From: Biscogniauxia marginata
Taxonomy: Eukaryota; Ascomycota; Sordariomycetes; Xylariales; Xylariaceae
Direction: 5' to 3'
Assembly (NCBI GenBank): GCA_022695795.1
Contig: MU404112.1
Coordinates: 205,493 to 269,492, forward strand
Length of the DNA stretch: 64,000 nt
The notes below the pieces were generated by a model. That model saw nothing but the letters and a program-made list of their open reading frames with translations, searched no databases and had not been told where the DNA came from. Below, in pieces: positions 21,177 to 32,212 of the stretch. The translations under genes and the position numbers were made by a program. Position 1 is the first letter of the stretch, and each line of letters starts with the position of its first letter.

Positions 21177-23396
21177 TCAGTGTCCTTTGGCTTTTGACAA
21201 CGGACCCCAGTTCTCCCTGGGATTTGCCTGGTATCTGATTAGGCCCTTTTTGGACCTATCTTGTCCAAGTTTCTGGTCGAAAATGACTTCTAACTTGTCG
21301 ATTTCATCGTCCGTAGCATCGGCCTTCTTGCCCAGTCTAAGCAAGGAGTATGCAGGACTAGTTTCTGTGATCTTGTCGACATTCACTGGTCGTCCCTGAC
21401 GAACCCATTCTCTCATGATATGCCAGATAACTTTCCAAGGTGCATTTGTTTTAAGACTCCCGGGTTTGCAATGGCTTCGAGTCACTTCGTAACCAAGATG
21501 ACGTAGGGCACCTCTGAAGCTGTCTTCGTCAGGGCAGATACAATGTATTACACCAGAGAGAATGGACGGGTGGAAAAAGAACGGGTATGGCTCAACGGCC
21601 GCAAGCTCATCTTCCTTGATACTAGGTTGATCATCCTTCGGGGGTGAAAGAAACTCCTCGAGAGCAGTCTGCAGCATCCCTTCTATGCGTGCTTTCGTGC
21701 CGTAGACATCAGCCGAGACAGTGGGCAGGTCATCGAGAATCTTCTTGATGAAATCTGGAGAATGTAGTGGTCCCGCATACATGGGGCCAGCGAGATGCGT
21801 CTTGGAGCCGCAGTGCTCGCAATGCTCGTTGGCCGTGGGAGCCATAGCTAGTCCATGTTTATAAAACACGTTTTTTCCAGATTTGTTGCTTATTTTCTTA
21901 TTGCGGAGGAGGAGCTGTGTTTCCCAAGCACCGCATCCTTGATCGCAAGTATATACCACCATTGTCTTCCCTGCCAGAAACTTGACATGGGCAGGGGATT
22001 TCTTGACTTTTACAAAGACGCGGATGTAGTAATCGATCGACAAGCTTAAAAGGGGTTCGATGGCTAGACCGTACCTTGCTGCCGTGGTGGCAATTCCATG
22101 GAGGATCAGACGTAGCCCCGCTTCATGAGAGTAAAAACCCTTGACAGGGATGCCTCCGTAGAGAGCAAAGGTCTTTTCCGAATACCCGTGCGAGGCCCAG
22201 ACTCCCGAATCCGTGCAGGTGACGCACAGAAGTCCGCCATCATCTCGTAGGGCATTGATTGCCGCCTCGAAGAATGTAGCTGCGGTTCCGTAAGGATCTA
22301 GGTCGATCACATCGTATCGCTTGCCCGCTCTCGATCTACCCTTCTTAGGGTGCTTATCCCTTACGTGATCGCGAGTGACCTCTTCGGCAGCTATCGAGTA
22401 CATGTGTGCACGCGCATCACCCTGGATAGCATTCACTCTCGACTCTACGCCGTTGTGTTCGGCATTGAGGCGAATAGCTTCTACAGCAGATGGCGTGAGA
22501 TCATTGGCAGTAACTGACGTGACAAATGGAAGCTCTTGGGCGTATCGTAGAGCTCGGAGGCCCGTAGCAGACAAGGCATCGAGAATTGTGAACTTTGGAC
22601 CGCGGGGTTGATTGTCCTGCTTGGCCTCATTGGATTTGCTCTCTTCATCCTTCGAGGTTCCCGAGGGGTTTAGTGGTTCGTTTGCAGTAGAGGTTTCCTC
22701 CGTGCTAACGTTTGCGGCCGTTGCTGCAGAATCATTATGATCTGTCCCATGACCATTATGGACATCTGTCATAACCGTGTCCCCTCCTACGGTCGGTGCC
22801 ACCTCATCCTGAGCATCCTTACCCTCCGCGTCAGTGGGCTCCTTTTCCTGTTTCTTGGGGTTTCTATCGCTACCATCTGACTTGTCACGTTTCCTCTTAG
22901 CCACGTGTTCGGCATTGGCAGAGCGTGACTTGGATAGAACCTCCTCTCCATATGCTTTGATGGCGAGAACGGTCAGGTCACGATTAAATTGCTGAATGGG
23001 ATTATAAAAGACCTTTTGCTGCTCTTCAACATTCTTCAAGGTCTTATCCGCCGACTCTTTCGCCGAGAAGGGGACTAGAATTCGGGCGAGTCCCTCCTTG
23101 ACCTCTGTATACTCCTGTCCATTCCGCTGCACTGTCTGCACCTCGTCCACGGCCGAGGTGCCGTTTGTCGGTTCAGTGCTCATGGTGCACACAGCACGAG
23201 AAAGCCGCTGTATGGGGCGAAGCCAGTTCACATGCCTTGAAGATAACCGAAGGAAAGAAATAGGCGCTGGTGTGGGCATATGATTGGGACTGTAGGAATT
23301 GTGATGACTGAAGAAGCAACATGGGAAAATTTCCCCAAGCATCGAAGGCATGGGTACAGCTTTAAGGAAATCTAGCGGATTCTGCCGGGCGGTCAA
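21177..23396 (-). CDS. TRM1: tRNA (guanine26-N2)-dimethyltransferase Trm1
   Basis: Intronless, 739 aa from the first ATG. The enzyme makes N2,N2-dimethylguanosine at position 26 of tRNAs using S-adenosylmethionine. Visible features: the SAM-binding strand ILDALSATGLRALR (about 270), the catalytic DLDPYG motif (about 362), a Cys cluster CDQGCGAW (about 484) with CEHCGSKTHLAGPMY (about 525), and the C-terminal FHPSILSG...H.K substrate-binding region. An acidic, Lys-rich disordered insert (about 150-255) is typical of fungal Trm1 and may carry nuclear localisation signals (KRKRDKSD). Several in-frame starts exist: M1, M40 (23279) and M72 (23183). The segment after M40 is basic and amphipathic like a mitochondrial presequence, while M72 begins the conserved protein, fitting the dual nuclear/mitochondrial use known for yeast Trm1. 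Confidence 0.95.
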   Translation of the reverse strand: MTARQNPLDFLKAVPMPSMLGEIFPCCFFSHHNSYSPNHMPTPAPISFLRLSSRHVNWLRPIQRLSRAVCTMSTEPTNGTSAVDEVQTVQRNGQEYTEVKEGLARILVPFSAKESADKTLKNVEEQQKVFYNPIQQFNRDLTVLAIKAYGEEVLSKSRSANAEHVAKRKRDKSDGSDRNPKKQEKEPTDAEGKDAQDEVAPTVGGDTVMTDVHNGHGTDHNDSAATAANVSTEETSTANEPLNPSGTSKDEESKSNEAKQDNQPRGPKFTILDALSATGLRALRYAQELPFVTSVTANDLTPSAVEAIRLNAEHNGVESRVNAIQGDARAHMYSIAAEEVTRDHVRDKHPKKGRSRAGKRYDVIDLDPYGTAATFFEAAINALRDDGGLLCVTCTDSGVWASHGYSEKTFALYGGIPVKGFYSHEAGLRLILHGIATTAARYGLAIEPLLSLSIDYYIRVFVKVKKSPAHVKFLAGKTMVVYTCDQGCGAWETQLLLRNKKISNKSGKNVFYKHGLAMAPTANEHCEHCGSKTHLAGPMYAGPLHSPDFIKKILDDLPTVSADVYGTKARIEGMLQTALEEFLSPPKDDQPSIKEDELAAVEPYPFFFHPSILSGVIHCICPDEDSFRGALRHLGYEVTRSHCKPGSLKTNAPWKVIWHIMREWVRQGRPVNVDKITETSPAYSLLRLGKKADATDDEIDKLEVIFDQKLGQDRSKKGLIRYQANPRENWGPLSKAKGH

Positions 23397-23637
23397 TCAC
23401 AATTTATTATCGCGATAAGGAAGAGTCTCCATAATTTCTACAAACCTCCCACTACCTGATAGGTTCATAAGGTAACGGCTCCTGATTACTATGGATTTAG
23501 GTAGGTAGGTACTTATATGCATATAAAAGGGGGTCAGATAAAAGGGGATGAACGAGAAGAGGAAAAGATTAGAAGCAATTATCATAAATATATATTTAGG
23601 CATTATATGAATCCTGTCGAGGTTACCTATCTACGTA

Positions 23638-24042
23638 TCACAGGCCGACCCTCGGTGCCGGCAAAGCCAGCTGACTTACTAGCTCATCCCAATCCTCCTT
23701 ATTCAGCTCTTGCATCTCGGCGGGCGGCGGCTGCTTCGCACGCAGCTCTCTCCGGAGAGGGCATCTCAGCACGTTCTTCAGGAACACGATGATCACCGTC
23801 TCCAGGTCGTCGCACGGGCCGTCGTCAAACCAGCGGTTTATCTTCGTTAGCAGGGCGCCCAGCATCGGGCCCGCGAGCGCCTGGGTCGGCCCCCCTACGC
23901 AGCGACATCGCGACGGGACGTGGTAGAACCGGAACTCAATGTCGCCGACGGTGCGCTCGAACGTGCCGCGGCACTGCGACTTTGGGTTTATGGCCTCGAA
24001 GGTCATTTTCAGCTCGATTCCGGAGAGCAATTCAGCAGCCAT
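23638..24042 (-). CDS. hypothetical protein, 134 aa
   Basis: A short intronless frame, more GC-rich than the AT-rich DNA on both sides, with a start at 24042 in an acceptable context. I do not recognise the family. It has no signal peptide or membrane span. A Cys-rich middle (RCRCVGG near 45-51, then PCDD and RCPLRRE) is followed by an amphipathic, hydrophobic helix (LETVIIVFLKNVL) and an acidic Glu/Asp stretch (MQELNKEDWDELV). It sits 240 bp upstream of Trm1 on the same strand and is divergent from the SLATT gene. Base composition and the sensible protein composition support it; it may still be a spurious frame. Confidence 0.5.
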   Translation of the reverse strand: MAAELLSGIELKMTFEAINPKSQCRGTFERTVGDIEFRFYHVPSRCRCVGGPTQALAGPMLGALLTKINRWFDDGPCDDLETVIIVFLKNVLRCPLRRELRAKQPPPAEMQELNKEDWDELVSQLALPAPRVGL

Positions 24043-24990
24043 TGTGATCTAATTTACTTGCTTCTTGTGTTACTCTTTTTTCTCTTGGAAATTGCTAATT
24101 TGTAGGGGAAGACAGGTTTGGAACATTCTTTATATGAGTGCTGATGGTCGTGGTCGTGATCAATGTCTTTGTTTCTTCCATGTAAGTGACCATACCAGTT
24201 TCTGAACGACTGCTTTGTGGTTAATTTGGACTTCGCGCTTTGTTGCATCTAGTGTTACATCAAACCTCACTGGCCTAGGTATGGTATGGATAATCCCCCT
24301 ATGGTAGATAGGTAGATAGGTGTAAAGAGCCTTCTCGAGGTTCGTGTTAGACAGTTGTAGCTCCATGTAAGCTTTTGGTCCCTCCTAATATAGTGGACCT
24401 TACATACATGTATGTAGGTACAATTTGGTATGTCATTGTACTTTGGAAGTTGCAGTGAAGTTACGGACTACCAGACATGAATCAATGTCTCTCTACTACC
24501 TAGTATGTACTTGCCCTGCATACGTACGTAGCATCATGGCAACCACCTTCTTATTATCCACCTGGGCAGTCACTGAAAGACAGGAAGGACTCATCCGGTA
24601 GTGGTTCCTTCATGTTGCCTTATAAACTGGTTCTCCCGATGATGTAAGCCAACACCCCCTTGCTCTTCTCATTTCTAGCCCACTGTCTGCTTAGCTCCTG
24701 GGAAACACATACGCCTACTGCCGACAAAGTTGAGCACCAGACTGTGATTTCTTTACATGATCCCATCGTCAATCCTGAGCTATGAGCTGAGGTAGGTGCT
24801 GAGGCTAGAACTGACAAGTTCCATCCTGCGAGTTGTGCTATCTAGTCCCCTATTAGTATCCTCCTCGTCGGAAGCGACACTACAAGAGAGCTTACGTCCT
24901 ATAATATTTCAACCAAATTCCTCGCCTACCTGTTCTTCTTCTTCCTCTCTACTCAGACTACAAGTTTTCACTTCTCCCCAGGCTTCTGAG
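24043..24990. other. 950 bp divergent promoter region
   Basis: Lies between the hypothetical gene (minus) and the SLATT gene (plus). No supportable gene. A frame open upstream of the SLATT start (from 24796) has no signal peptide and looks like 5' leader. Contains TACATACATGTATGTAGGTAC at about 24401-24421. Confidence 0.55.
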
Positions 24991-25901
24991 ATGGCGACCA
25001 CGATAATCTATCCACCTCAGGACGCCCAGCCCCCTTCTCTCCCCCGACTCGGTCTTGATTCAGATATGATCTCGCAGCCAGCTCTAGCTCCGGCTTCAGG
25101 CCATCCTCCCTCCACCCCTCCAGCTCCCGCGTCAAACGGCAAAGGTGATAGCCCCAAGTCACCTAACCATTTCGAGAAGGACCTCTCTCACCGTCTTCTT
25201 TCTCACGCCGAGTGGTCTCAGTTCTGCCGAGGTGTCGGTGTCTTGAAGGACGACGAGAGCGATCAAGTCGTCCGCCCCACCAGTCGATGGTGGCCTCCCG
25301 CAGGCTTCAAAGATGGCTTGTACCAGGATGTCCTCTTTGAGAAGACCAAGTTCTCTTACTGGTTTCATCTGGTCAACGCCGCCCAGTGGATTCTGATGCT
25401 ATCTCAACTTGCTCTGGGCGCTGTCTTGACGGCTATTGGGTCCATATCGCATCAGGATGGGCCGAGAATTGTAAGTATATTCCGATACTCACAACATCTT
25501 CGACTCACCTGGTCAGACATATCATCAATCCTACCTTCTACCTGTTCGTGGGAGCTAGCACTAACCCGAGCCCTTGAAATCAGACCATCATCGCTGCCGT
25601 CCAGACCTGCATTTCCGGCATCCTCGCTCTGATCCACAATAGCGGTCTGCCCTATAGATACCGCTCGGACCGGAATGAGTTCTACAAGCTCGAGGAGCAC
25701 CTCAAGTCCATCATCGACACGGCTCTTGTTCCCGCAGACAAGAGCATCCATGAGGTCCTCGCAGACTGTTTTGACATGTTCCGTGCTGCCAGACAGACAG
25801 TCCAGGACAATATTCCAGCTTCGTACAAGTCGTCTACCTCAAACCCAGCACAACCCCCTCGCCCTATCCAGGGCCTCCAGAAGATCATATCGAAGAAGTA
25901 A
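24991..25901 (+). CDS. fungal SLATT (2TM) domain membrane protein
   Basis: Two exons, 24991-25470 and 25584-25901, around a 113-bp intron; phase 0, 265 aa. The N-terminal 60 residues are Pro/Ser-rich and disordered. The core has a lead-in with KTKFSYWFHLVNAAQW (118-133), a first membrane helix at about 126-152, a second helix at about 161-180 (TIIAAVQTCISGILALI), and then the conserved HNSGLPYRYRSDRNEF (178-193). A predicted coiled or helical segment follows, and the protein ends in a basic KIISKK. This arrangement is what I know as the fungal form of the SLATT domain (SMODS and SLOG-associating 2TM effector). In bacteria, SLATT proteins are proposed pore-forming effectors beside nucleotide second-messenger enzymes. 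The function of the fungal branch is unknown. No SMODS or SLOG gene is adjacent here. Confidence 0.82.
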
Positions 25902-26762
25902 GACACTGTGAGCTAGCAACACCAGACGAATGACATTGTAGGTGATTGATAAGTGGAGAAGAGATGGAGATAATATGATGAATTAAGTGACAACCCGAAC
26001 TGAGAAAGCATCATCTCATGTGACGAAAGGGGATTTTGAAACCGAATTGGACCATTTCTTCTTATTGATACTGAGGACAAGTTTTGAGGGAAAAGATTAA
26101 TTGTTGAGGAAGAAGTTTGGGACTGACGGCTAGCGTACCTTGTGTTTGCTCATGTTTAGTATATATCCTCAAGGCTGGAATGGACTGGACTGTCGAATTT
26201 TTAAGGTAAATGATGATTATCGATATAGTAGGTAGTAGACTTAGACAGCCCACCTACGCAATGACTTCCTATTTACTTTACTTCACCCACAGAAGCTCTT
26301 TGACTCGTTCTCAGTGAACGAATGAGGCTGCTCATAGGAGCTTGTTAACCTACAACCTTCGTTGACACCACTCACATCTAGCTATATCAAAATTCATGCA
26401 CGTCTTATATTTTCTATCTCTATTAAAAAGCTTTTTTCAAATAGACATTTCTACAAATCTTGCCATCTATCTATGTTACGTTACTCACACAATTTCCCAC
26501 ATTTTATCTATCATCTCATGTCCCGACTACGTACAAATAACTGCCGTTAGCCTACGATAAATACCATACTAGGTTATATGCACGGGTGGTGTTAAAAAAG
26601 GGAGGGGAGGAGGGGAGTGGGAGTACATGTATGCCGGTTTTAGGTACAATATAATGCTGTGTTGAATAGCTTAGGCTGGATAGATAGGCACTTGGTAAGT
26701 TGGATAGGATTGGTGGTGCTTATCAATATTTATATTACACGTAGATATATTGCTGCTGTTAT

Positions 26763-26786
26763 ACACGTACGTACGTGCGTACGTGT
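26763..26786. repeat. ACGT-unit near-palindrome
   Basis: 24 bp of alternating ACGT/GTAC units that is self-complementary except at the centre. Non-coding. Confidence 0.6.
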
Positions 26787-27250
26787 TGCTCGTGTGGGAT
26801 TGATGGTTGTTTACATACTTCGTTATGTTGTGGGGATTGTCGTACGGACATGTGACTACGTAGGTAGGTATATGCTGTGATGCCTGATGACCCCCGGTTT
26901 TCTTGTAAACCTGCTGGTGAGGAGGGAGGTAAGGAGGTGAGGGATAAAAAAAAAGGGGGGGGAGCGGGGGATCAAACCAAAAATCGTGGCGTATATAAAG
27001 GGGACAAGCTCGGAGTAGACAGACTAGGGGCACATGTCCTCTTCGTTACTATCTATGAATGTAGTGTTTTACCTATAATCAAGCGTCTGGATGGAGGACG
27101 ACATGACAAGTGTCATGCTAGGTGTTACAATATAAGGTAACCGATAATCGAACCACGATTTTTCTTTCGCTTTTCTCGGTGTTTATTGATATTTTTCTCG
27201 TCAAAATATAATATAATGATTGGTCGCGCAGTTCTCTTAGCCTATAGGAT

Positions 27251-27274
27251 CTATCTATCTATCTATCTATCTAT
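27251..27274. repeat. CTAT tetranucleotide microsatellite
   Basis: Six perfect CTAT units followed by degenerate TATATCTAT. Confidence 0.9.
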
Positions 27275-27832
27275 ATATCTATTTACTACCTAGGTATCTG
27301 TAGCGGTTTACTAGCCTAGGAGTTGTACAGCTATTACGTCTTGTTCTGCAAACCCCCACTTCGTCTCCCCCCCTTTACCAGTCTCGGCCGACAAATATAA
27401 GACATTACTCCTTTCGGAAGGGTCAGGTCCCCTGATTGAGTCTTCCGCTAACTAATATATGTAGGTGTAGCGGGGGTAAACCCAGTCGTCACATGGGCAA
27501 TAATGCGTGTTGCACAACGAACATGTAGTCAGGGGGCATTCCGTTATATAAATATATATAGATGTTTGCTTGCATGCATGCATATGTTGTACCTACCTAC
27601 GTAGCAGTCTATCTCGGCTTTGAAAACCCGACTCGGCAGTGTTAAAAAGAAGAGTAAGAAGAAAAATCGATCAGTATCTCAAAAAATACAGTTCGAGCTC
27701 TATACCGTTTAATATGTGTCCAATAACCCCGTAAACGCCAGAAACCACCATATGCTAGTCCGTTTCCTCTTTCATGATATGTAGTTTACGTACCTCTCCC
27801 CCCTCGTGACTCATATCTAATGATCTGATGAC

Positions 27833-30800
27833 TTACCAAGAGTCCGGTCCGAAATGGCTTCCGTTCGGAACGGTATTATATGCACAAGCGTTCCAGTCGC
27901 AGCCTTGTTTATAGACTTCGGTTCCCCACCAGCTGAACCCCTCCATCCAGCCGGGGTATATGAAACCGAAGAACACGATGACGATCCCAAATGCTAAGCC
28001 CGAATCTAGTGCCGCACTAAGAGTCATCGCGTACTTGGCCCACCACCCGCTTGCTCGATTCTTAAGCAGGTAATTGAATATATAGCACACCACTGCCCAG
28101 ACCGAGAAGTTGAGCCCGGTGGCTGGAGGAATCCAGCTGAGGGACCCGAACAGTACCGGTAGGTTGATCTTTCGAACAATGCTGCTGCGCTTCTTGCGAC
28201 CATAGAGCCACAAGGGGATTGGAGCAATAGCCCCGATTAGGAAGCACCACACTAGAGGACGATAGGTTGCATTTGGTCCAAAGAACTCGCTCGGCCCAAC
28301 GACACCCCACAGAATAGATCCGTTGAAGTGAACTCGAGCGATCGGGCATGTAAACCCGTTGATTGCCGAAGGAGTGCAGATACCCGGAACATTGAGGAAC
28401 ATCCAGTTGAGGACAATAATCTGCGTGATCGATGACACAATTGTTGCGACCATTTGTACTGAGAATAGAATCCTAGGCGGGATCTTCATGTAGTGCCCTA
28501 GCTTTAGGTCTGCAGCAAATTTGAGTCCCTGAGCGGATGAGATGTACCCGTACGTGACGAAGACCATGTTGGCGACCGGTTTTCCCGGGAAAACGACCCC
28601 ACATATTAGTTGGCATATGAGATAAATGCTGCTGTGTTGGTTTGTCACTGCCATGACGATGCCAATGGGTATAAAGAGTATGGCGCAGATTCCAAGCGCG
28701 AGGAGTAACCCATACCATGGTAGGTGGATCGGATAGCTGGTCTATGTAAGCGTGACGGCTGTAAAGCGAGAAGGAAGAGAAATATTTACTATTCAACCAC
28801 AAAGATACCTATTGCCAACATAGATACGAACGTTAGCAAATACCATGTGATAGGGGCATCCTTGTATCTTCTCATGAGACGGTTATGGACGTCTTCGCGG
28901 GTCAGGATATTTTCCAAATTGAAACTTGACGCCCTGGCGAGGCGCCCGTTACCCCTCTCGAGAGGCGACATCCCATTGTCTTCGCTCCCGAGCGGTTGGT
29001 ATGCCGGCTTGCTTTCCCCCTCTGCTTCTCTCAAAGATCTCTTCCATTGAGTCCATATGTCCTTCCCGTACCAACAAATTGTATGTGTCAAAAGTGATGC
29101 CAGTCCGGCAAATTGCAGCCCGTAGCTCAGCACATAAGTGATCGGCAAGAACACACGACTATAATTTGAATATGCTTCCCGGTCGAAAACAAAATCCGAC
29201 GTGAGAATCTTACTGACATCATATATATTTCCAGTGTTGTCAAAGACTGATGCCGAAAGGATTGGCATATACGACGAATAGAATAAGTTTGAGTAATAGG
29301 CAATAGGCGCAATAATCCACATGACTATCACCAGACCGCCAATTACGTTCATCGCAGCCCAGAAGGGGGTTAGGAGAGGAGAGCCAATGTATGCGATCTG
29401 CGCCCAGTCGAAGGTGAGTGGGAAAAGTCCCAAACCTGAGGCCACGCCGAACAAGTTTGCTACCACAACGTTGTCGGGTGCAAACCAAGTTATGACGTTG
29501 AAGTAGCTTAGCGCCGGCATCAGTAAGCCAGGAAGGAAGTAGAAGAAAAAAGCACCGGCCCATACTATATAGAAGAACTTCCATCGACTGATCGTCCAGC
29601 CATTCGCCGGTTTGTTCTCTTCCTTATGGAGAGTGGTGAACATAGCAGCAGACATCAGCGTGCCTGGCCAAATCATCCCGCTAGGACGGACCAGGAAGCG
29701 CCTCGTAAGGCCGGCGAAGGTATAGCCCAGAATCTGCGTCGATAAAGTTAGGAGCAACTGATACAAGATGCTCACATCTTGCTTATAAAATTGAGTTTGT
29801 TCGACTATGACATCGGTTGCAAACGCGAACCCGAACGACACGTTACTGCTGACATAGACACAACTATGCTCTTTCTCATTCCAGCGTCCCTGAGCGAGCC
29901 AGAGACGGAGGCGCTGGAGGCGTGTTCTCCTCCTGAGGTCGGCCGGCGACTGGACAGAAGTTGAAAGAGGCACTCGAACGCCATCGACGAATTCTTCCGG
30001 GGAGTCGTCTGGCCGTTTTAGAAAAAAGTCCCACAGGAGGCCAAGTGGATGGACAAGAAGCAAGGCTATGACAGGCGTAATGGCAACGCTAGGGTATCTC
30101 AACGAAAAGAAAAGATTGACGGAAGATCCAAGTATGGAAAAAAGGGTAGACAATATCCACATCCGGGGGGTATATATGGACAAGGCGGTATTATCGGTGG
30201 GAGCTACCGAAGCGCGGACCTGGGGGTACGGAGAGTTATCTGGCGGGTCTCGATCGACATCGATCGCCTCGCCCCTAGAATATTGCGAGGCGTCGTCGTC
30301 GTTGCCATCGTCGTCTTCCTCGTCAATGGGTGAAACGTCCGATCTCGCGTCAGAGCCCACCTCGCCCGGCAAGGATGTCTCGGTGACGCCAAAGCGACCC
30401 TCGATGCCACCGACAACAGTGGAGCCCCCGATGCCGTCTGACAGGCTCCCGAGGCTCTTTCGGCTCATAGAAGAGCTGCTCTTACGATAAGCAAGGGAGC
30501 GACTGGTGCTGGTAGAGTGGCGGCGGCGCGTCGAGTGAGCGGCTTCTGGGCTGTGGCGCGTTGGCGTCACGGCATGATCATCGTCCGGGCCGGGCTCATC
30601 TGCCTCAGGGTCAACGGGCGCAGCGCCATAGGACCCGGTGCCGAAGCCGGGGGAGGAGCGCAGCAGGAGGGGTGCTTTGGACATTTTCTGAGTTGGACCA
30701 CCGGGGGGGTCGGAGGGGTGGTCTCGCCCGGATTGGTGGGAATCATGACTTGAACGGAGGGAGAGAAGAGGTATCCCACCGAGCTGGGGGGCGAGGGACG

Positions 30801-31080
30801 TGGTATTTGTGTCCTCGGTTGGTGACGGAGGTGGGAGTGACTGGTTCGACGTGGGGTCTCGTGCGGCTGTGGTGGTGGAGCTGGCGTGGTGAGAGGGAGC
30901 GATTACTATGGGCTGCAGTGGGAAGGCCTGGTCATTTTCGGGCTCGACAACCGAGCCATCGCTGCTACTCTTTGCGGGTGTAGGTGCAGGAGGCATGGGA
31001 GCAGGTGGATCGCAGGACAGGATGCTACCGCAAGGGGCCGAAGGATGTACCCGACATGTAAGCCTGTAGCTTCGACGCAA
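27833..31080 (-). CDS. OPT-family oligopeptide transporter
   Basis: Two exons, 28790-31080 and 27833-28736, with a 53-bp intron; 1,064 aa from the first ATG. The N-terminal 280 residues are disordered, rich in Ser, Pro and acidic runs, with a polybasic STRRRHSTSTSRSLAYRK patch. From about residue 305 (YTPRMWILSTLFSILG) come some 14-16 membrane helices. Family hallmarks are the WFAPDNVVVANLFG loop, NQHSSIYLICQLICG and PGKPVAN (814-820), LKLGHYMKIPPR (841-852) and the C-terminal GPDSW. OPT proteins import small peptides, glutathione or metal chelates with protons. A later in-frame Met at 30996 (residue 29) is an equally possible start. The final codons TTG GTAAGT resemble a donor, but a GP-S-W end followed by stop is usual for the family. 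Confidence 0.9.
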
Positions 31081-32212
31081 GGCAGCACGGGCAAGCAGGA
31101 CCTGCTGTACGATCGATCATCAGGCATTGAAGCTGATTACACGAGGAAGCCTGGACCAGTTAACTCACTTACTACTCGGAATAGCTTAGTCTGGGGCGGC
31201 TAAAGATAAAAGTCCTTGTGAGATATTTAGGTGAGACAAGTTGTATGTACGGTGACACTACAATGTAGGTTGCTGCAATGATTAGTCTAGGTAGGTACTC
31301 TTAGGTAGTGATGATCAACGGAAAAAAAGAAAAAAAGAAAAAAGGACGCTACCTACTACCTACCTTGTAAGGTTGGTGTAGGTGATCTAATGTGGAACTA
31401 CACTAAGTCAGTTAGTACTAGCTTAGGAAGAGGAACTAGGAACTACTAGGTACCTACATATAGGAAAGGGTGGGGGGAGGAAGGAAATAAAGAAGAATCA
31501 AGGAAAAGAGGGGATTATAACAACAAGATTTAATCGGATTGGCTATATACATCTAAGGTTAAGGCAGTTAGTTCTCATTACTTACATTTAATACCTTATG
31601 TAGGTAAGTATCTTTACGTCAAGTTCTTATATAAACTAAACCAGGTAGGCCATGTGAAATATTCATGCTGTCAAATGACACAGATCTCTCACATGCTGCT
31701 TCCCGCTATAGAAGTGGGTGTGCAGGTGGGCTCCGTAGATTAGATGGACGGGTTTGATGGATAAGATAACAAAATGCAGCCACTGCATCGTGAATGCATC
31801 GAAATGCATGCGGTTCCAAGCCCCCTACACAATTTTTGGCACAGTTTCCGTTGTCGCCTGCATCCATCCCACAGCCCACGGCACACAGTACGCAGTATAG
31901 TGGACCTCTCAAAAAAAGAAAACACTCATGCTTGAACCGGAGACCTCACACCACTGCATACATCGGGACTAAGGCGAACCTCCGAACGTCTGTCCAGGTA
32001 TTATCATCAATCACCAGGCTCCCGTAAACTCGACCAGGTCTTGGCCTGAGGTCCGGTTATCGGCAGTGGAGAATTTATCACCGCCGATTCTGTGAACTAA
32101 GTTGTTCCGATGATCGCGGCTCAGCATCGCTAGTGCCATCACCTGTTGGCTTCGCAACATTGCAGGTTGCCAGCTCTCTTCTGTTGGAGCCGCTTTTAGT
32201 CTCTACGGGACG
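31081..32212. other. 1.1 kb divergent promoter region
   Basis: Between the OPT gene (minus) and the cyclo-ligase gene (plus). No supportable gene. Rich in AGGTAGGTAC/ACCTACC words (31286-31308, 31351-31363, 31445-31460) and an A-rich purine tract at 31320-31346. Confidence 0.6.

Larger units (their letters stand above)
25902..27832. other. 1.9 kb spacer between convergent genes
   Basis: No supportable gene. It holds a CTAT microsatellite (27251-27274), a TACCTAGGTA element directly after it (27287-27296), a near-palindrome of ACGT units at 26763-26786, and A- and G-runs near 26946-26962. Both flanking genes terminate into it. Confidence 0.6.

Noticed and set aside
24796..24990. In-frame N-terminal extension of the SLATT protein
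   Set aside because: Leader-like sequence without a signal peptide; the ATG at 24991 is in better context and starts the typical fungal protein.
31890..31960. tRNA-like B-box (GGTTCAAGC on the minus strand)
   Set aside because: No matching A-box, acceptor stem or T-stem could be folded around it.
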